From Apus apus (lineage: Eukaryota; Chordata; Aves; Apodiformes; Apodidae): a DNA stretch of 64,000 bases. The stretch lies in the NCBI RefSeq assembly GCF_020740795.1, contig NC_067282.1, positions 139,300,858 to 139,364,857 on the forward strand, written 5' to 3'. This document shows positions 41,101-55,600 of this stretch, in pieces; positions within the stretch are counted from its first letter, which is position 1, and each line of letters begins with the position of its first letter. The translations under genes and the position numbers were made by a program. The notes beneath the pieces were generated by a model. That model searched no databases, was not told where the DNA came from, and worked only from the letters and a program-made list of their open reading frames with translations.

Positions 41101-44100
41101 TTGATAAAATTCAGCAGTTCTCCCACAAAATTTTAAACATAGGGAGACTAAACAAGTGAGAAATTATCAAAACATAGTTCTTAAAAGCTGGCCATTTGGG
41201 GATATTTAAGTCTCCTCTAGTGCTGAGTGAAAAGCTCTTACAGTGTACACTCACCATTTCTGAAATTTAATTAAAAAAAAAACAAAAGGACAAAAATAAA
41301 CAAACAGGATCTTTTGGAAGAGAGACCTTTTCACAAACTGTACTCAATCTTCAAACACATAATCGACAAGTTCTTTTGTGGAAGGCTAAAATACAGCTTT
41401 TAACAAATTTTTCTTGCTAAAAAAGTCCCGGATATGGCTATGAAGGCTAAGTTTTTTCAGCAATATTAGCTTTATTCTCCCCTCAATCCTTAAGCAAGAT
41501 CTGGAAACATACAGTAGGGTTTGCTAGCTGCTGTACAGTTGGACCTCGCCTCCACTCCTGATTCTGCCACATCCCACTGATGCCATCTGCACACCTGGTG
41601 GGTGGGGCTGGGATCACTGGGGTGGGTGGTCCTCTGAGATGTACTACACAGTAGTAGACAGCTGCCTAATGCACTTAGCAAGTCCCTTTATAGACACCAG
41701 GCTTCACCTTGTTTCTCACTGTGTACCAAAGGTGTGAATTAATCAGTACTAGCATGCAGTCTAACATGTTTTATTGATCAATTGATGATACTCCAGAAAC
41801 CTACATCAAATTGAGACTCAAAAAGGAAATACAAAGAACCTGTGTTATTTTCTTGTGCATTTGATAACACAGCTCACGTTAGACCCAAACACAGTCTCTT
41901 TTTGGGGAGTGACTCTTTCCTGAAGCTTTTGGAAAGCCAAGAAAGCAGCTTTCATGTTCTTCTAGTTTCAGTAACAAGAAGAAAAGACTTGAGTTTTCCC
42001 TACCTTTAAGATAAGCTGCCAAAAATGTCAAAATAAAATCTACAAAATGTACATTTAGGTTGGATCCCATGAAGAGAAATTATATCCTCATAACTATTTT
42101 TCTCTGGAGTTCGTACTGCAGCTACAGCATCCTCTCTATTGTTTGAAGCTACTTTTACACGCAATTAGTGCCAAGATCATTTGAACAGTCTTACAATCTG
42201 ACAGTGTGAAGCAACTCACAAACAGGAACAACTGAGGGTGTTCAATCATCTGTGTCTATTGGGCTGTCTGGAGGTGGTGGAAAAGTGGGCATACTTTAAT
42301 GGGGCTGGTGTGTAGGTAATAAATACTGCTCTTTATTCAGAGACCAATTATCGCAGACAATAGATGGCATTCATAGGACATTCTTAACTCTACAGTACAA
42401 GCACAAACAGAAATGCAACTACCTCTGGGACAGAGAAAATTAATCGAAGCACACCCGTCCCAGTGTAAGCAGGGACAGCTTTGATACAGAACAAGGGCAA
42501 AACTCCTACTCCTTTCAAAAATAAAAAAGAAGTTTCACTACTCAGTCAGATTTAAATCAAGGCACGAATAACTTGATAATCCAGTAACTTCCTAGCCATG
42601 TCTAAAGTAGGGGTGGAGTCAACCACACTTGAAAATGCACTCAGTGTTTCAAGGGATCCTGCCTGGGCTGCTTCTGGGACAGTCTGTGCTGCCAAAAGTC
42701 TGTCACATAACTACTCAATTCCGTCAATCTGATAAGTAGCAGGAGCAGAGCTGGATACTGTGGTTCTGGAAATACCTGCAACATATGCCAAATGCCAGTA
42801 ACTTACACAGCAGATAGAGCTTCTCTGGTTCGCAGTTGTGTCACAATGATTTTGGGAACACCTTTATCACAGAAAACCCTGCAGGCGTATTTTCAACTGT
42901 GAGCTAAGACCACCATGAAGAGGTTGCAAGAGACTCTCCTTACTGCTAAAAACAAGGAAGAGAAAATCAAGAGCTCTCAAAACAAATGGCCATTACTGTG
43001 TAGCACCTTGAACACAGTACCAACACCATCCATTCTAGAAGAAGTCTATGTCTTAAGCCAGGGGGGAGAAATAGCAAAAAAACCCCACCAAAACAAATCC
43101 CAAAGCAAGGCAACCTATACAGGATATATTTGGTGCCAGATGCTCACTGATACAGTCAGCAGTAGCTTCAATGACTTAGCTGTCAAAATGGATTAGACAT
43201 AAGAACTCTTCTACTTTGCACCCACTAATTTAAGCTATCTTACTGCTTTCATGAGTTTTAGATCTGCTTTTATTGGATGTATTTATAGAAGATAGGAGGA
43301 AAAAAATACATTCTTAGCTGTTGTTTTAATTTCACTTTTACAAAAGTTAAGTGTTAGAAGGTGCCTTTTTTTTTTATTTTCCTAAAATTCTAATATTCAG
43401 TCAATTATATTGATTTTAGTAGCTATCAGATATATCAAAGAAAATGTTTCTCCCCCTACACCTCTCTCATGTAAACATCTCTGACAATTACTGCCCTATA
43501 TTGTCTAGATGGTCTTCTGCTTTGGTCCAATACATTTGTCCTAAAAATCACAAAATAGAGGGGATAATCCATGCCTCCTATTCAAGAAATGAAGATATTA
43601 AGGGGAAAAAAAAAAAAAACAGCTTAAATTTTTATTAAATATATCTTGTCCAAAAATGGGGTGATAAAACCTTATATTTTTTCCTTTTTTGTTGTTGTTG
43701 TGTTGGTGTTTTTTTTTTTAAAATCAGATTATTTGCTGTTTTTGTCTAGTCAGTCACACTGACTGATGTTAAGGGTAGAAACTGAGACAAGGAGGGAGGA
43801 TGTTTTGATTTTTGTTAGACCAAAAGATCAAGGTAATCATGATGGGAAACTGGAAAATGAGCTGGAATCCTCTCTGTCTTGCACATTAACGGCAGGTTTG
43901 TTAACAAAATGACAAGCACAAGGCTATCAGTACAACACACCCCTCTCAGTTCTTCTCTCAGTCACATATGTGCAACTCCAGGCTCCAGTGATTCACAAGA
44001 AATTGAAAACAGACCTTGGCTTCAGGAGTCTGAGCTGCTGCTGACAATACCAGACAGAAATTGTGCAACTAAAATTCAAGATCCCAAGTCAGCTTGCATA

Positions 44101-47100
44101 TCTAGAAAACAGTAAATCCAGCTACAATATTTCTGAACACCATGTGGGGTCTTTTCCAAGACTCTGGAGTGGGGAGTACATTTTTCCTGTGCTGTTTATA
44201 AAGTGTGTAGCACAAAAGGGGGGCCAAATACTTTAACAATGCCTCTAAACTCCCAGTCTAAAAATAATTATTAACAGAATTTAAAGGCAGCTTTCATACT
44301 AACATTATACCTAACTATTTCATGGATATAGCCATGTTCATACTTCTTAGAGCATACTTGTTTTCTTTCCCTTTTCTGGTAGGAAAATCTAATTGACATA
44401 GAGTAAACGAACGATGGGTTAACAATACCTTTGAAGCCACTGGCTGTGTAGTCTGTCCAACTGTTTGCTAAAAGCTTTGGAACAAGAAGTAATATTGCAG
44501 CACCCCAAATAGCTTCTGAAGGTACAGCAATTCCAACATATTCATTGACAACAGGGGAAAATAGAAAAGTAAATAAATCCAGGTCCTTTCAAAAATTTGT
44601 TGGTCAACTTACATTACTCTTTACAGACACGCTCCCCATTCTGTGCCTAAAAAACAGCATCTAAATTGTTATTTTTAAGCTTAATCTATACTTTGTCAAA
44701 TGACACAAGACAATAGTTGAGTAAACTATTGTAAAATAGTATTGCTTTTAAAGCTAATAGGTTGTAAAAGGTATATAAGCTCAGAAACTTAACCCTCATT
44801 TAATGTTATTTTCCAATGTAAATTAACTGTCCAATAAAGCTGCTTTCATGTTTAGCATCATTAAAAAGATCTTAACTATTACTTCATAAAGATCTAGGAA
44901 ATGTATTCTGAGTGTCATAAAGAGCAACAACAATATTGAAGAACTGCTTTAAAATAACTTGACATAATTGGACATACACTGAAGTATTTAATAACCAAGT
45001 AAGCCTTTGATACAAATCACAAAGCAACACTATGCTATCATGATAACCCCAATTATTGCACAGGCTAGAAGAAAAGCTAAAAATGGTAAGACAAAGAACT
45101 CTGACACATACATATTTTTGTCAATAACTCCCGAAGTTGTGAAGACAGGCAACATGAGAAAATAATGATAAAAATATATCTATCATAACTGTAAGGCAGC
45201 TCTAGTTGATGAGGCACCTTGAACACCTAGTTACTGCACTAGAGTTCTCCATTTTATGTAGTATAGAGATCCATCCTAAAAAAGACTCCATCCCTTCTTC
45301 CACCTTCCTTAAATATAATTTGTACGTTGTCGTGTATCACATCTGGTAACTAGAAAGAGGTGGAAACCTGCAAGTTCACACAGGTAATATACATCTATTG
45401 AAGGCTAAACAAGAAGTCAGAATACTAGATTTTCACAAAAATATTTAGTTTTCACCACAATATTCAGATCACCTATTGAAGTAAATTCTTTGGATGGGCA
45501 AGTTAAATACTGCAGTTGTTCACCCTGTAGTATCTTGATCTGGATGGCAAATAAATTCTGTTCTGGAGGCAGCTTTTTTAAAGCTTATATATGCTATACA
45601 CTGATTCACTTTCATTAATAAACTTTCACAAACATTTGGAAATAATTTCAATTCTGCCTTCAGTAAATATATATAAGCTAACTATTGTAAAAAATAATAA
45701 TAATAAAAAAGGATGGCTTTCAACCTTGTTGTGATTTCATCTCTGGATAAAAGAATATGCATACCAAATCAAGTCATCCCTGATTTACTTATTTAGTAAA
45801 CTAGCAGCTTTATACTACATCCATCATTGCTATGTTTGTGTACTCCTCCCCCGTAATTTTTGATCACAAAACACAATTCATTTCTCACACAGAAAAACCT
45901 AACAATGTATGTACTGTTCATTTCAATCACCAATACAAACTTTCTCTCTGAATCTAGCCCTGTATTTCTCCTCTGAGCTCTCCTTCACATAATCCCTGGG
46001 AAAATAACCTCATGCCTGCCTTTGCAATTGCCTACATGCACTGATCTCTGCTCTATGCAACTTGAACTTAGCAGTGGCTTGTACCAAGAAGTCTGAAGCA
46101 TGTTAACCACAGTTATGTTAGAAATTACTATAAGAGAGACTTTTTCAGACACAATTTCAAGTTGCTGCTCAAGTCCAATTCAGTGGTCTCTTTTTAGTCT
46201 TACTGACAGATCACTGACTCAACTCACTTTGTATCCAAGAACAATATGTGTTACCAGTGGAGCTGAGCTCCTCGAGGGGGTACCTGCTTTGTAGACCACA
46301 GTGTAGACCCTAACAAAGTTACAGCATAGGAAGGTGTGTGTACAGTCTTTCTGCCAGCTGGTATAGAACTCAATCCATCACTCTGCCTTATATAAAATGG
46401 CTCAATCACCCAGTCTCCAATTCCAGCAATTTCTGAGGCCATACCTGAACTTAAAATAGCAATTCTGAAAGAAACAAATGTCTTCAACAGTGCTTATCTT
46501 CAAGAAGTCAAACAGTTGTAAAGCTGCATATATTTAAGAGCAGAAGATGGAGATGGTGAATACTTCAAGAAAAGTCAAGACATTACAGCAAGTGGAAATC
46601 AGGATGTCTGTCCTGTAGACACAGATGCAGAAATGTGAAGTTTTTGATTCAGTTCTAACTGCTAATTGAAGGAAAACAAAAATCAGAAAATATTATCTGT
46701 TACCACGATGACTGTATTTTCCTTAACCAAACTCTGGTACCAGGGGTCCTTTATGAAGTCTTCCAAGCAAACAGGTTATTACAGTGCTGCATTATGCAAC
46801 TAAATGGAAAATTCATTCCAAGACAATGATGTGTTTACCTTCACATGGAGATTAGTTATAGGGAGCACTGTCAGCACTTAAGGCAAACCATTCACAGTAT
46901 ATTAAGGAGGCAATTAGAGCAAAAACCATCTTCAGCATTATTGTTCTTACTAATTAGTAGTAGACTACAGACACAAGAACATCAATAATAATATGAACAG
47001 TCAATTTGTACCCTCAGCTTTCAGGAAAAAGAAAACAACTAAAATACATATTTTTGTTAAGAATTGAAATGTGTATATTTTACAAGGTATCATCTGCATT

Positions 47101-49611
47101 AGCAGCCCCTTGGGGGTTTTAACAAAACTGTTCAAATAATTAGGCATTCACTTCCATTTCATTTGCTATTTTTTTAATCCTGTACACAAAGTCCTCTAAA
47201 GGCATAGAAGGAATAGACCTGAATTTTCAAAACACAAAGTCATTCTGTATGCCCAGCCTGACAGGACTTTTAACAGTATTCCTTTAAAAACATTCAACCA
47301 TTAGTCACAAATTAGTTAAATGGTTTTTATGTAGTTCAATGCCCCAGATTACCAGTTACTCTTAGGGGAGTGACAAAATTCTTCAAGGAGTGATGTGAAG
47401 ACCTGGGGAAAAGACAGAGTTTGCATGTCCATACACAGAGGTTTAGGTTCCATGCCAAAGGGTGGATACCTACCTTCCCACTGGCCAGTCAGCACCAGAC
47501 TCCTGCTAATGACAATGTCAATCTCTCTGGCACCATATTCCACAGCTAGCTTTATTTCAGCCAGTTTGGCTTCTAGAGGAGTTTGTCCAGATGGAAACCC
47601 AGCAGCCACTAGCAAGAAAGAGGATGCAGTTAGAGGGAAGAAAATGTTTTATAAATTGACTGTAAAGTTGCATGTACCTCTAATATGCCCAAGATTTTGA
47701 AAGTTACTCGGTTTTATCCCTACCATGATTAAAAAAATCTAAAGGCACCTCATCCTACTTTCTCTTCATCCACAAGAAGCATTAGCTCTTCCCTCAAGAA
47801 CCAATGTCCACTAAGATACTAAGTGCATCTTGTGAAAGGTCTCTTTAATATGCCTTAAATTTTTCCAAAGCAGACTACACAAGAAAGGACAGTATCTATT
47901 GTTTCCAGAAGAATTAAGCAAACAAGGAGTGAACTCATATATGAAGTAATACATACATATTAATTCTCCCCAATTCTTTTAAGTAGTATTTCAACTTAAA
48001 TCCTAGCAGAATCATAGAATCCTTTAGGTTGGAAAAGACCTTTAAGATCATCATGCCTAAACATTAACCTAACTCTACCCAGTCCAGTGCTTAAACCATG
48101 TCCCTAAGCACCACATCCACATGACTTTTAAACATGTCCAGGCATGGTGACTCCATCACTTCCCTGGACAGCCTTTTCCAGTGCTTGAAAATCCTTTATG
48201 TGAAGAAATTTTTCCTAATATCCAGGCTCAACCTCACCTGGTATGACTTGAGACTGTTTCCTCTCGTCCTATCACTTATTACTCGTGACAAGAGACCAGC
48301 ACTTGCATTTCTACAACCTCCTTTCAGGTAGTTGTAGAGAGCAGTAAGGTCTCCCCTCAGCCTTCTTTTCTCCCAACGAAATAGCCCCAGGTCCTTCAGC
48401 CACTCCTCAGAAGACTTATCCTCAAGACCGTTCACCATCTTTATTGCCCTTCTCTGCACCCTCTCCAGCACCTCAATGTCCTTCTTACAACTGGCACCCA
48501 AAACTGCACACAGTACTTGAGGTGTGGCTTCACCAGTGCCAAGTACAGGGGCACAATCACTTCCCTAGTCCTGCTGGCTACACTAATCCTGATGCAGGCC
48601 AGGATGCTGTTGGCCTTCTCGGCCACCTGGGTACACTGCAGGCTTATGTTCATCTGGCTGTCAGCTAGCACCCCTGAGTCTTTTCTGCTGGGCAGATTTC
48701 CAGCCACTTTTCCCCAAGCCTACAAGTTGCACGGGGTTGTTGTGGCCCAAGTGCAGGACTGAGCACTTGGCCTTGTTGAAGTCCATATGATTTGCCTTAG
48801 CCCATCGATCCAGCCTGTCTAGGTCCCTGTGAAGACCCTTCCTACCCTCATGCAGATCAACATTCATCCCTAATTTGGTGGCATCTGCAAACTTACAGAG
48901 GATGATCTCAATCTCCTCTTCAAGGTCATTGATAAAGATATTAAACAGGAGTGGCCCCAGCACTGAGCCCCTGGAGAACACCACTTGTGACTGGCCACAA
49001 CTGGATTTAACTTCATTGACCAGGAGTAATATGTTTAACAGCTAAATCACAATATAGAAAAACAGCTTTCAATGAAGTCTACTTAAGACTACATTTATGA
49101 TGTTTAAGTACAAAACCCAAAGGAAGCTTTGGAAATGGAAAAAAAAATTGCCTTGTCAGAGATCCTCTTTCTCTCTGACATACAGATGCATTTCATATGG
49201 ATTTTTTTCCCTATGCAACCATGAAACAACAATCCAAAAAAACTCCACCAAAAACATGGATCTTAGCATTAAATACCTGATCTAACTTCAAAGTTAGCCC
49301 CTGCTTTGAGCAGGAGGTTGGATCAGATGACATCCAGAGCTCCCCTCCAGCCTGCATAATTCTTTGATGCTACTTCTTGTCTATTATAGATTCAGGACTT
49401 GTCTCTCATGTGTGGTGATTGGAGACGACTGGCACTATTAGATTTCTAAGTACAAGCCCTGAACATGCGGGCTGCTCAGCAGGCAGTAACCTTTGCTCCT
49501 GCACACAGTTCCACTGAAATAAGCTGGTAGGATTATATTTAAAATCCAAACAACTGATAGGGAAAAAAAAACCCTTGTATTAGAACTTGTAAAGCTCATG
49601 TTGCATCATTG

Positions 49612-49650
<39 letters not shown>

Positions 49651-52600
49651 ACGTAGTGTCTACTGATACTTTGTCCAGCATACTATCTCAATTTCTTCTA
49701 TTAATGATATATCTTAAGAACCTCTTTGAAGAGCTTCCAGCAAAACAGATTTGGCATTCCTGATAAGCAAAAAGATTATACCAGAAGCAAATCCTCCCCT
49801 CCATTCTCTTTCTTCCACCTGCTACCTTTTCACCTTACTCTCTGAAAAAGAAATCCAAACTTCTGTATTTTTCTGGGTATTTTAAAGCATCAAAATATTT
49901 AATTGTATATTTTTTGAAAAAAGCTTACCTGAAGCTACTGGTATGTTACAACCAGCAGCTTTTAGGGCATTAACAGCATCAGTGACTCTTGCAGGATATA
50001 CACAAACTGCTCCAACAGTAATACCTGCAAAAGCCACAGTTCACTTTTTCATACATAGATTTCAATGTTCTCGAGTGCAGTCCTTATTATGAGCATGTAT
50101 GCATTGTTCTTACCTCTCACTTCTGCATTCTCACAAGGATCTCAAGCACCTACACTAGGGATGTGAGTCATATTCCTCAAACGGTTCAGGTAATTCTCCA
50201 AACAGATTCATTGTTCAATGCCAACACATACAGTTAAGTCATGGTTTGTCAGGAAATTAGTGCAAAAGAAACTGCACTGCCAAGCTCTGCCCTTACTTGT
50301 TGAGCCAGACTGAGCCTGGCCATAAGTGAGCAGTCTTTATGTTAACACAGTCCTACTGCATTTCTAGTTAAAGTTATTCTCTCAGACTCAGATAAGTGAC
50401 CTCATATTTAAGACTTCAACTATTTGGAAAGTCCATAAATCCAAGCTTTAAAAAAAAAGACTAATCTTTGATATTTTATATGTATGGCTTAAAACCAGAG
50501 GCCTGATTCTCCTTTGTTCCTGTATATATGACTTCAATTAGTGATACCAAGCCCCTGTAAAACTGAAATATTTAAATAGTAAAAGCGTGTCCCAGCTGTC
50601 ACTGGGATTTTCTTTTTGTTAGGTCAAAGGTCAACATAACAGGTCAAAATTCAAATGGTATTCACTGACACATTAGTGATTACATATGGAAAAATTCAGA
50701 AATGCTGCTAGATGTAAAGAGGTTTTATTCATTGTTACGTTGATTACCTCAACTTGCTCTGGAGTTTTGTGGTGCTCAGTCCTGGGTGTAACACTAGGAC
50801 TTCAGATGGAGCCTGCTTGAGTAACATGAATGCAAGTTTTACTACTACTTCTGAAAGGCTGTGTTCCATCCCTTCAACTCTGTTGACTTAGCTGGGAACT
50901 CTGTGTGTGTGCACCTACACACGATACACACATGACTGTGTACACTTAGTATAGGACTGGCTCCTTAAAGTAGACTAGGCTGTAAAAATCTCTCTTATCT
51001 CAACTACTGAAATAAGCAGGCAACAGATAATGTCTTCTGAAGGGAAAATAATGTTTAGGACCATGGAATGCATCTTTTCTGACAGGCAAGGCAGTAGATT
51101 CAGTAACTAGATATACAGAAACAGCAGCTAAGCATGAAATCCCAAGGAGTCATGTGAACACTCCCCTCTTCTCCAATTTACTAAGGATGCCAGCAGATTA
51201 AGAATACTGAATTGGTTTTACCTTAGTGCACTGTTATTAAAACATATACACTAAGGTTATACACTTGTGGCTTCCACATCAAATTTGCTCATTAGGTATC
51301 GTACTTACAGTGTCACCCTGAGTCCACACTTCACTTTGGTTCCCAAACTAAGAATGGATTTTTTTCTTGTACTTTTATGTTGACTCAAAAGAACAAGTAT
51401 TTTGCAGTTAGAACTTAAGACAGTTGCTTTGAATAAGACCATATAGGACCTAGCTTGTTCTCTCAGGACTCTTAGTTCTGCAGTACTGCCTACCATAACT
51501 GCTTCCACTATAGGAATAAGAGGCCTTTTACACCTTTCTGAAAACTGAAAAAATAATGAGGAAATGTAGACATTTTCTCTACAATATACACACAACAAAA
51601 ACTATAAACTACCTTTATCATGCATATCCAAGGCTTTCAGCAGATCCTCTCTGATGGGATGCTTTGCTTTAAAACACAGTCTGCGAACATTTGAAGGAGT
51701 ATCATCGCCTGAAAGAGTGGTAAGGTCTATGCAGGTGACAGCTTTCAGCAGCCAAGCAGCCTACAAACAGAGTGAAGCAAGGAATACAGTGTTTCAGTGT
51801 ATGCTTCCAAAGCAAAACTTACTTAGAAGGTGCAGGAATCGGAAGCCTGGCATTCACTCTAAGAATGAAGAAACATATGGCTTATAACATGGAGGATATA
51901 CAAAGAACGACATATGACAAATAGGGTTGGAAGGTATTTGTTCATGGCTTGAGCAGTATCTAATGGTACAGAAAGGATCTGGAATCAAAAGTCCAGTCTC
52001 TCAGAACCAAAGGATCAAATTCAAAGTAAGAATCCCATTTTACCTAGACATAAAGCATCTTGTTTCAAATTTAATTCTGTAAGACAAAAATATCAACTAC
52101 GTGAGGAACCTCACTACTACAATATGCTCCAATCTATGCAGTGTATGTGTATCATTCAGGCTTGTATGCACAAGAAATTATCCACATGCTTCAAGAGGGG
52201 CATAGGTTTGCAACTGCCCGTAACCAGATGAATCTACACATCACCAATTTGCACACTTGCATGTTCACATGCTGCTTCTGCTGTGAGAGTGAAACATGGA
52301 ATCGGTGGCAGGGTAAGAACCCAGACGTCTTAAAATGTATGGTCCAGACTCAGATGCTTCCACTTTCTTTTGTGTGAATAGGGAATAAAAAACATCTGTA
52401 ACTATCTGGTGTAAAAAACAAAAGCAAGAGCTAAGTGACAAGGCTAAAGCACTCTTTAGATTAAAATGCTACAGAATTTTAAAAGACTTATCAATCAGGA
52501 AACGGAACAGAAGCACAACTGAAGGGTTTTTTTGAGCTTTGTTGCTGAACAAAAGTTGAGCTTAAGATGTAACTGAAATATTTGTGGAAGGTCTTCCAGC

Positions 52601-55600
52601 AAATTCTTATTGAGAGTGATGACTTCACTAAAAGCTGATATCTCTTGGTGTTCACTTGTTCAACAACGAGAGAGTTTGTAATAGTAAAGTCCATTTGAGT
52701 CCATTAAGTCCCTCTCTATGACATTTCTCAGTATAGGCAACAAAACTTCTTGCTTCTGCATGGAGGTATTACTCTGCAAAGCTTTAGTACCTGGTTAGCC
52801 TACAAACCTTCCACACTTTGTTGATAGCAGTCTCCTTTCTGACCTTGCAGCGAATGTTACACTAAAAGCTTCTTTGGGTTGACTGAACAAAGTAAGGAAC
52901 CATTACTGGCCTCTGTTAACCTAAGCTTGACTGCTTGCTTCTAACTGATTTCTACTTTCACCCTATAATACTTCAAAAGGATTTTTCACTTTACGTGGTT
53001 TTAAGCTGCTTTTACTTGGATTTATTTATCCTTCATTCAAGGGAATTTTTTTCTCATCTCTTATGAAATGAATCATAAAGTCAGAAAGGCAGATGTAGTC
53101 AGGGAGTTCCAAGAACTGCTAGGAACTTCATTGTTTTAAAAGGGTTTTTCAAGTGTGTATTTTGGGAAATGGGCTTCAAAATTTGAATCTATGGTACTAC
53201 TTACATTCAAGTATGTAAAAGCTGAAAATAAACTCTGGTAAATAAACAACACATGACTATCCTACAATGGCAGTGTTCAAATGCAGGAAATATGCTTCTG
53301 GCATTCTTCAACATAAAAACTTACTGGAGCAGCTCAGTACCAGAGTAACTACAGAGAGGGGTGGCGAAGTGGTAGTAATAATTAAACATTTGTCCTACAG
53401 CCATGTTGAGGGAGTGACACTAAATCCCTTCCTTCTCAATGATTCTTTGTAATCAAAGCCTGTGGCTGTGTCTTTGTACTTTATAAAGTAACTGGTCAAA
53501 TCAGAAGACTTACTTTTTACATTACTGTACCAGCAGTATCTGACGATAGCTAAGGTTATGGAATACCCCTTGGATTCTCTTACTGACACTAATTCCCAAT
53601 ACAGAGCCTAACACAGAGCTCTTCCCAACACTGGACTTCTAAACTTGGTATCAAGTGACTTTTTATGCATAAGAAACTCTTGAGAAATGCTGAGCTGCTA
53701 ACTTTCCTCAGTTTATGTCCATGTTTTATTTAATCTTAATATTCAAAGCACAAATTTTCAGGTTCATGTAACAGGCAGGCAGGTTTTTTCTATCATCTTT
53801 CAGTAGGAATTTACAGCAACATCAAATTATCCCCAAACTGTCATCCACAAGATCAGTGCTCATTGTGAATGCAGTTTCAGCCCCCCTAGAAATGGCTGCC
53901 TGACATGCTAAGCTCTGGATGCCAAATATTTCAAACAGCTTATTTAAGAATTAAGTATAATTAAATGATTCTTGCTTTGTTCTATTACATGGCACTGTCA
54001 AGACTGATCCCTGGTTGTCTCCCTCCTCCTGCTTCCAGGTTTTCAGTTACTGTTGCAAGTAAACTACTTGTTTAGCACACAGAGGGGAGGAACCATGCAT
54101 TTGCTTGCAGAACAGCTGTTCGGTGAATGAAGAATCACTTTGTCCTTTGGACACCTGTTACAATCCAATGGCTGATAGCTCCCTGGGAGCTCTAGGTCTG
54201 CTGCATGGTATTTCTCAGACCTTGCCCTTGGCTGAAGGTTGCCAAAGCAGTTGCAGTATCCTGCAGCCAGCTCTGCTTGCTGTTCCTCTCTCAGCACTTT
54301 CTGTCCTGCTGCTGAGGTGGCAGAAGCCACCACGTGGCCCTGCCTCACCTGCTCTCCTTTGCAGAATGCGTTAGCTTACAGTCCTGACCCGATGGCTTTG
54401 CATCATGATTCTCAGGTACAAACTGGAGAAACCAAAATGTACACCAGGCCAGTATCTGTCCATTCTGCCAGAAGGACTATAGCAGAGGTCCAGGGTAACT
54501 GCTAGGTTATTCTAAAAGTGCGTGTTCCATGAGCGCAAGTCATCCTTGAAGAAAAGTTCACTTGTACCACTGGCTTTAGCGATGGCTTACATGAACCTAT
54601 TTTACACTAGGATGGACAATAACCCATCATTTACCTATCACAGGAGTTGGCAGGCTCTTTATTTTTTTACTTGTTTTTATTTTTTTCCTATTTCCCCCCA
54701 AGTGCCATAGCCAGTCAGGATTTTTGGGCTTTAGGTAAGAACTAGTTAAGCAAAGAAATCACACATTAGGATGCTTAAGTAAAGGAAAAGCATCCAGGTA
54801 GGTCAAACTTGCCAGGGACCATAATCATATCTTATAGCTTTAAAATTAAAAAATAAGAAGGCAGCATGCATAGAAGTCTGTCTGGGAACAGAATAAATGA
54901 GTTGGGATAGTAATATACAATTTAATCCATTCATGAATAAAGATGACTTAAATTCATTTTTGGTTTTGCCACTCATGAGTTATAAGGTTTTTAAATTGTT
55001 TGGATAAATGCTTCACATTAATCCATCCCATCATCATCAAATACAGATTATTAAAACACAACATGGACAAGCACATCTTTTAAGTTTACATGTATCTTGA
55101 AAAAAATTCAATATTGCAGCCTAGAGAGGAAGAGTGACTGCTTTAAAAATACAGGAATAAAATGCAGAAAAGAGCACTTACTTGCCAATTACCTTTCACA
55201 GTTTTCCATTTTTTAATTTGTTCTGCATGCCTCACAACTGCAGGTCGATTCACATGCACTTTCGAGATCCAGCCAAGTTCTGGGGTGGGAAAAGAAAAAA
55301 AAGTCTCATCTATTTCTGTATTCTTTCAATACATGGTGTGAGACTTCACAAGAAAGTTGGAACTTCTGAAGGGCATGTTGTGCTTTCATGTCCTTTTAAG
55401 GGTTTGTGTACTTATCACCAGTTCAAAATATCCCAACAGTATTAAATTCTGTTAGTGTATAACCTGTGAACCGGATGTTTCATGCAGCATGTTCCGTTTG
55501 CCAGTACAACTGAATTAACTCACTGCTGATGAGAGACACTATGTTGCCATTCCTGGAAGTTTACTATACATGTAAGGTATAAAAAAACCCCCACAAAACA

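Larger units (their letters stand above)
47609..49928 (-). other. DERA: DERA intron 4 (2.3 kb)
   Basis: Phase 1, GTAAGC...GCTAG. Nearly half of it is CR1: a 1 kb sense copy (48008-49018) and a small antisense piece (49293-49368). It also carries the (TCA)n microsatellite at 49612-49650. Confidence 0.85.
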
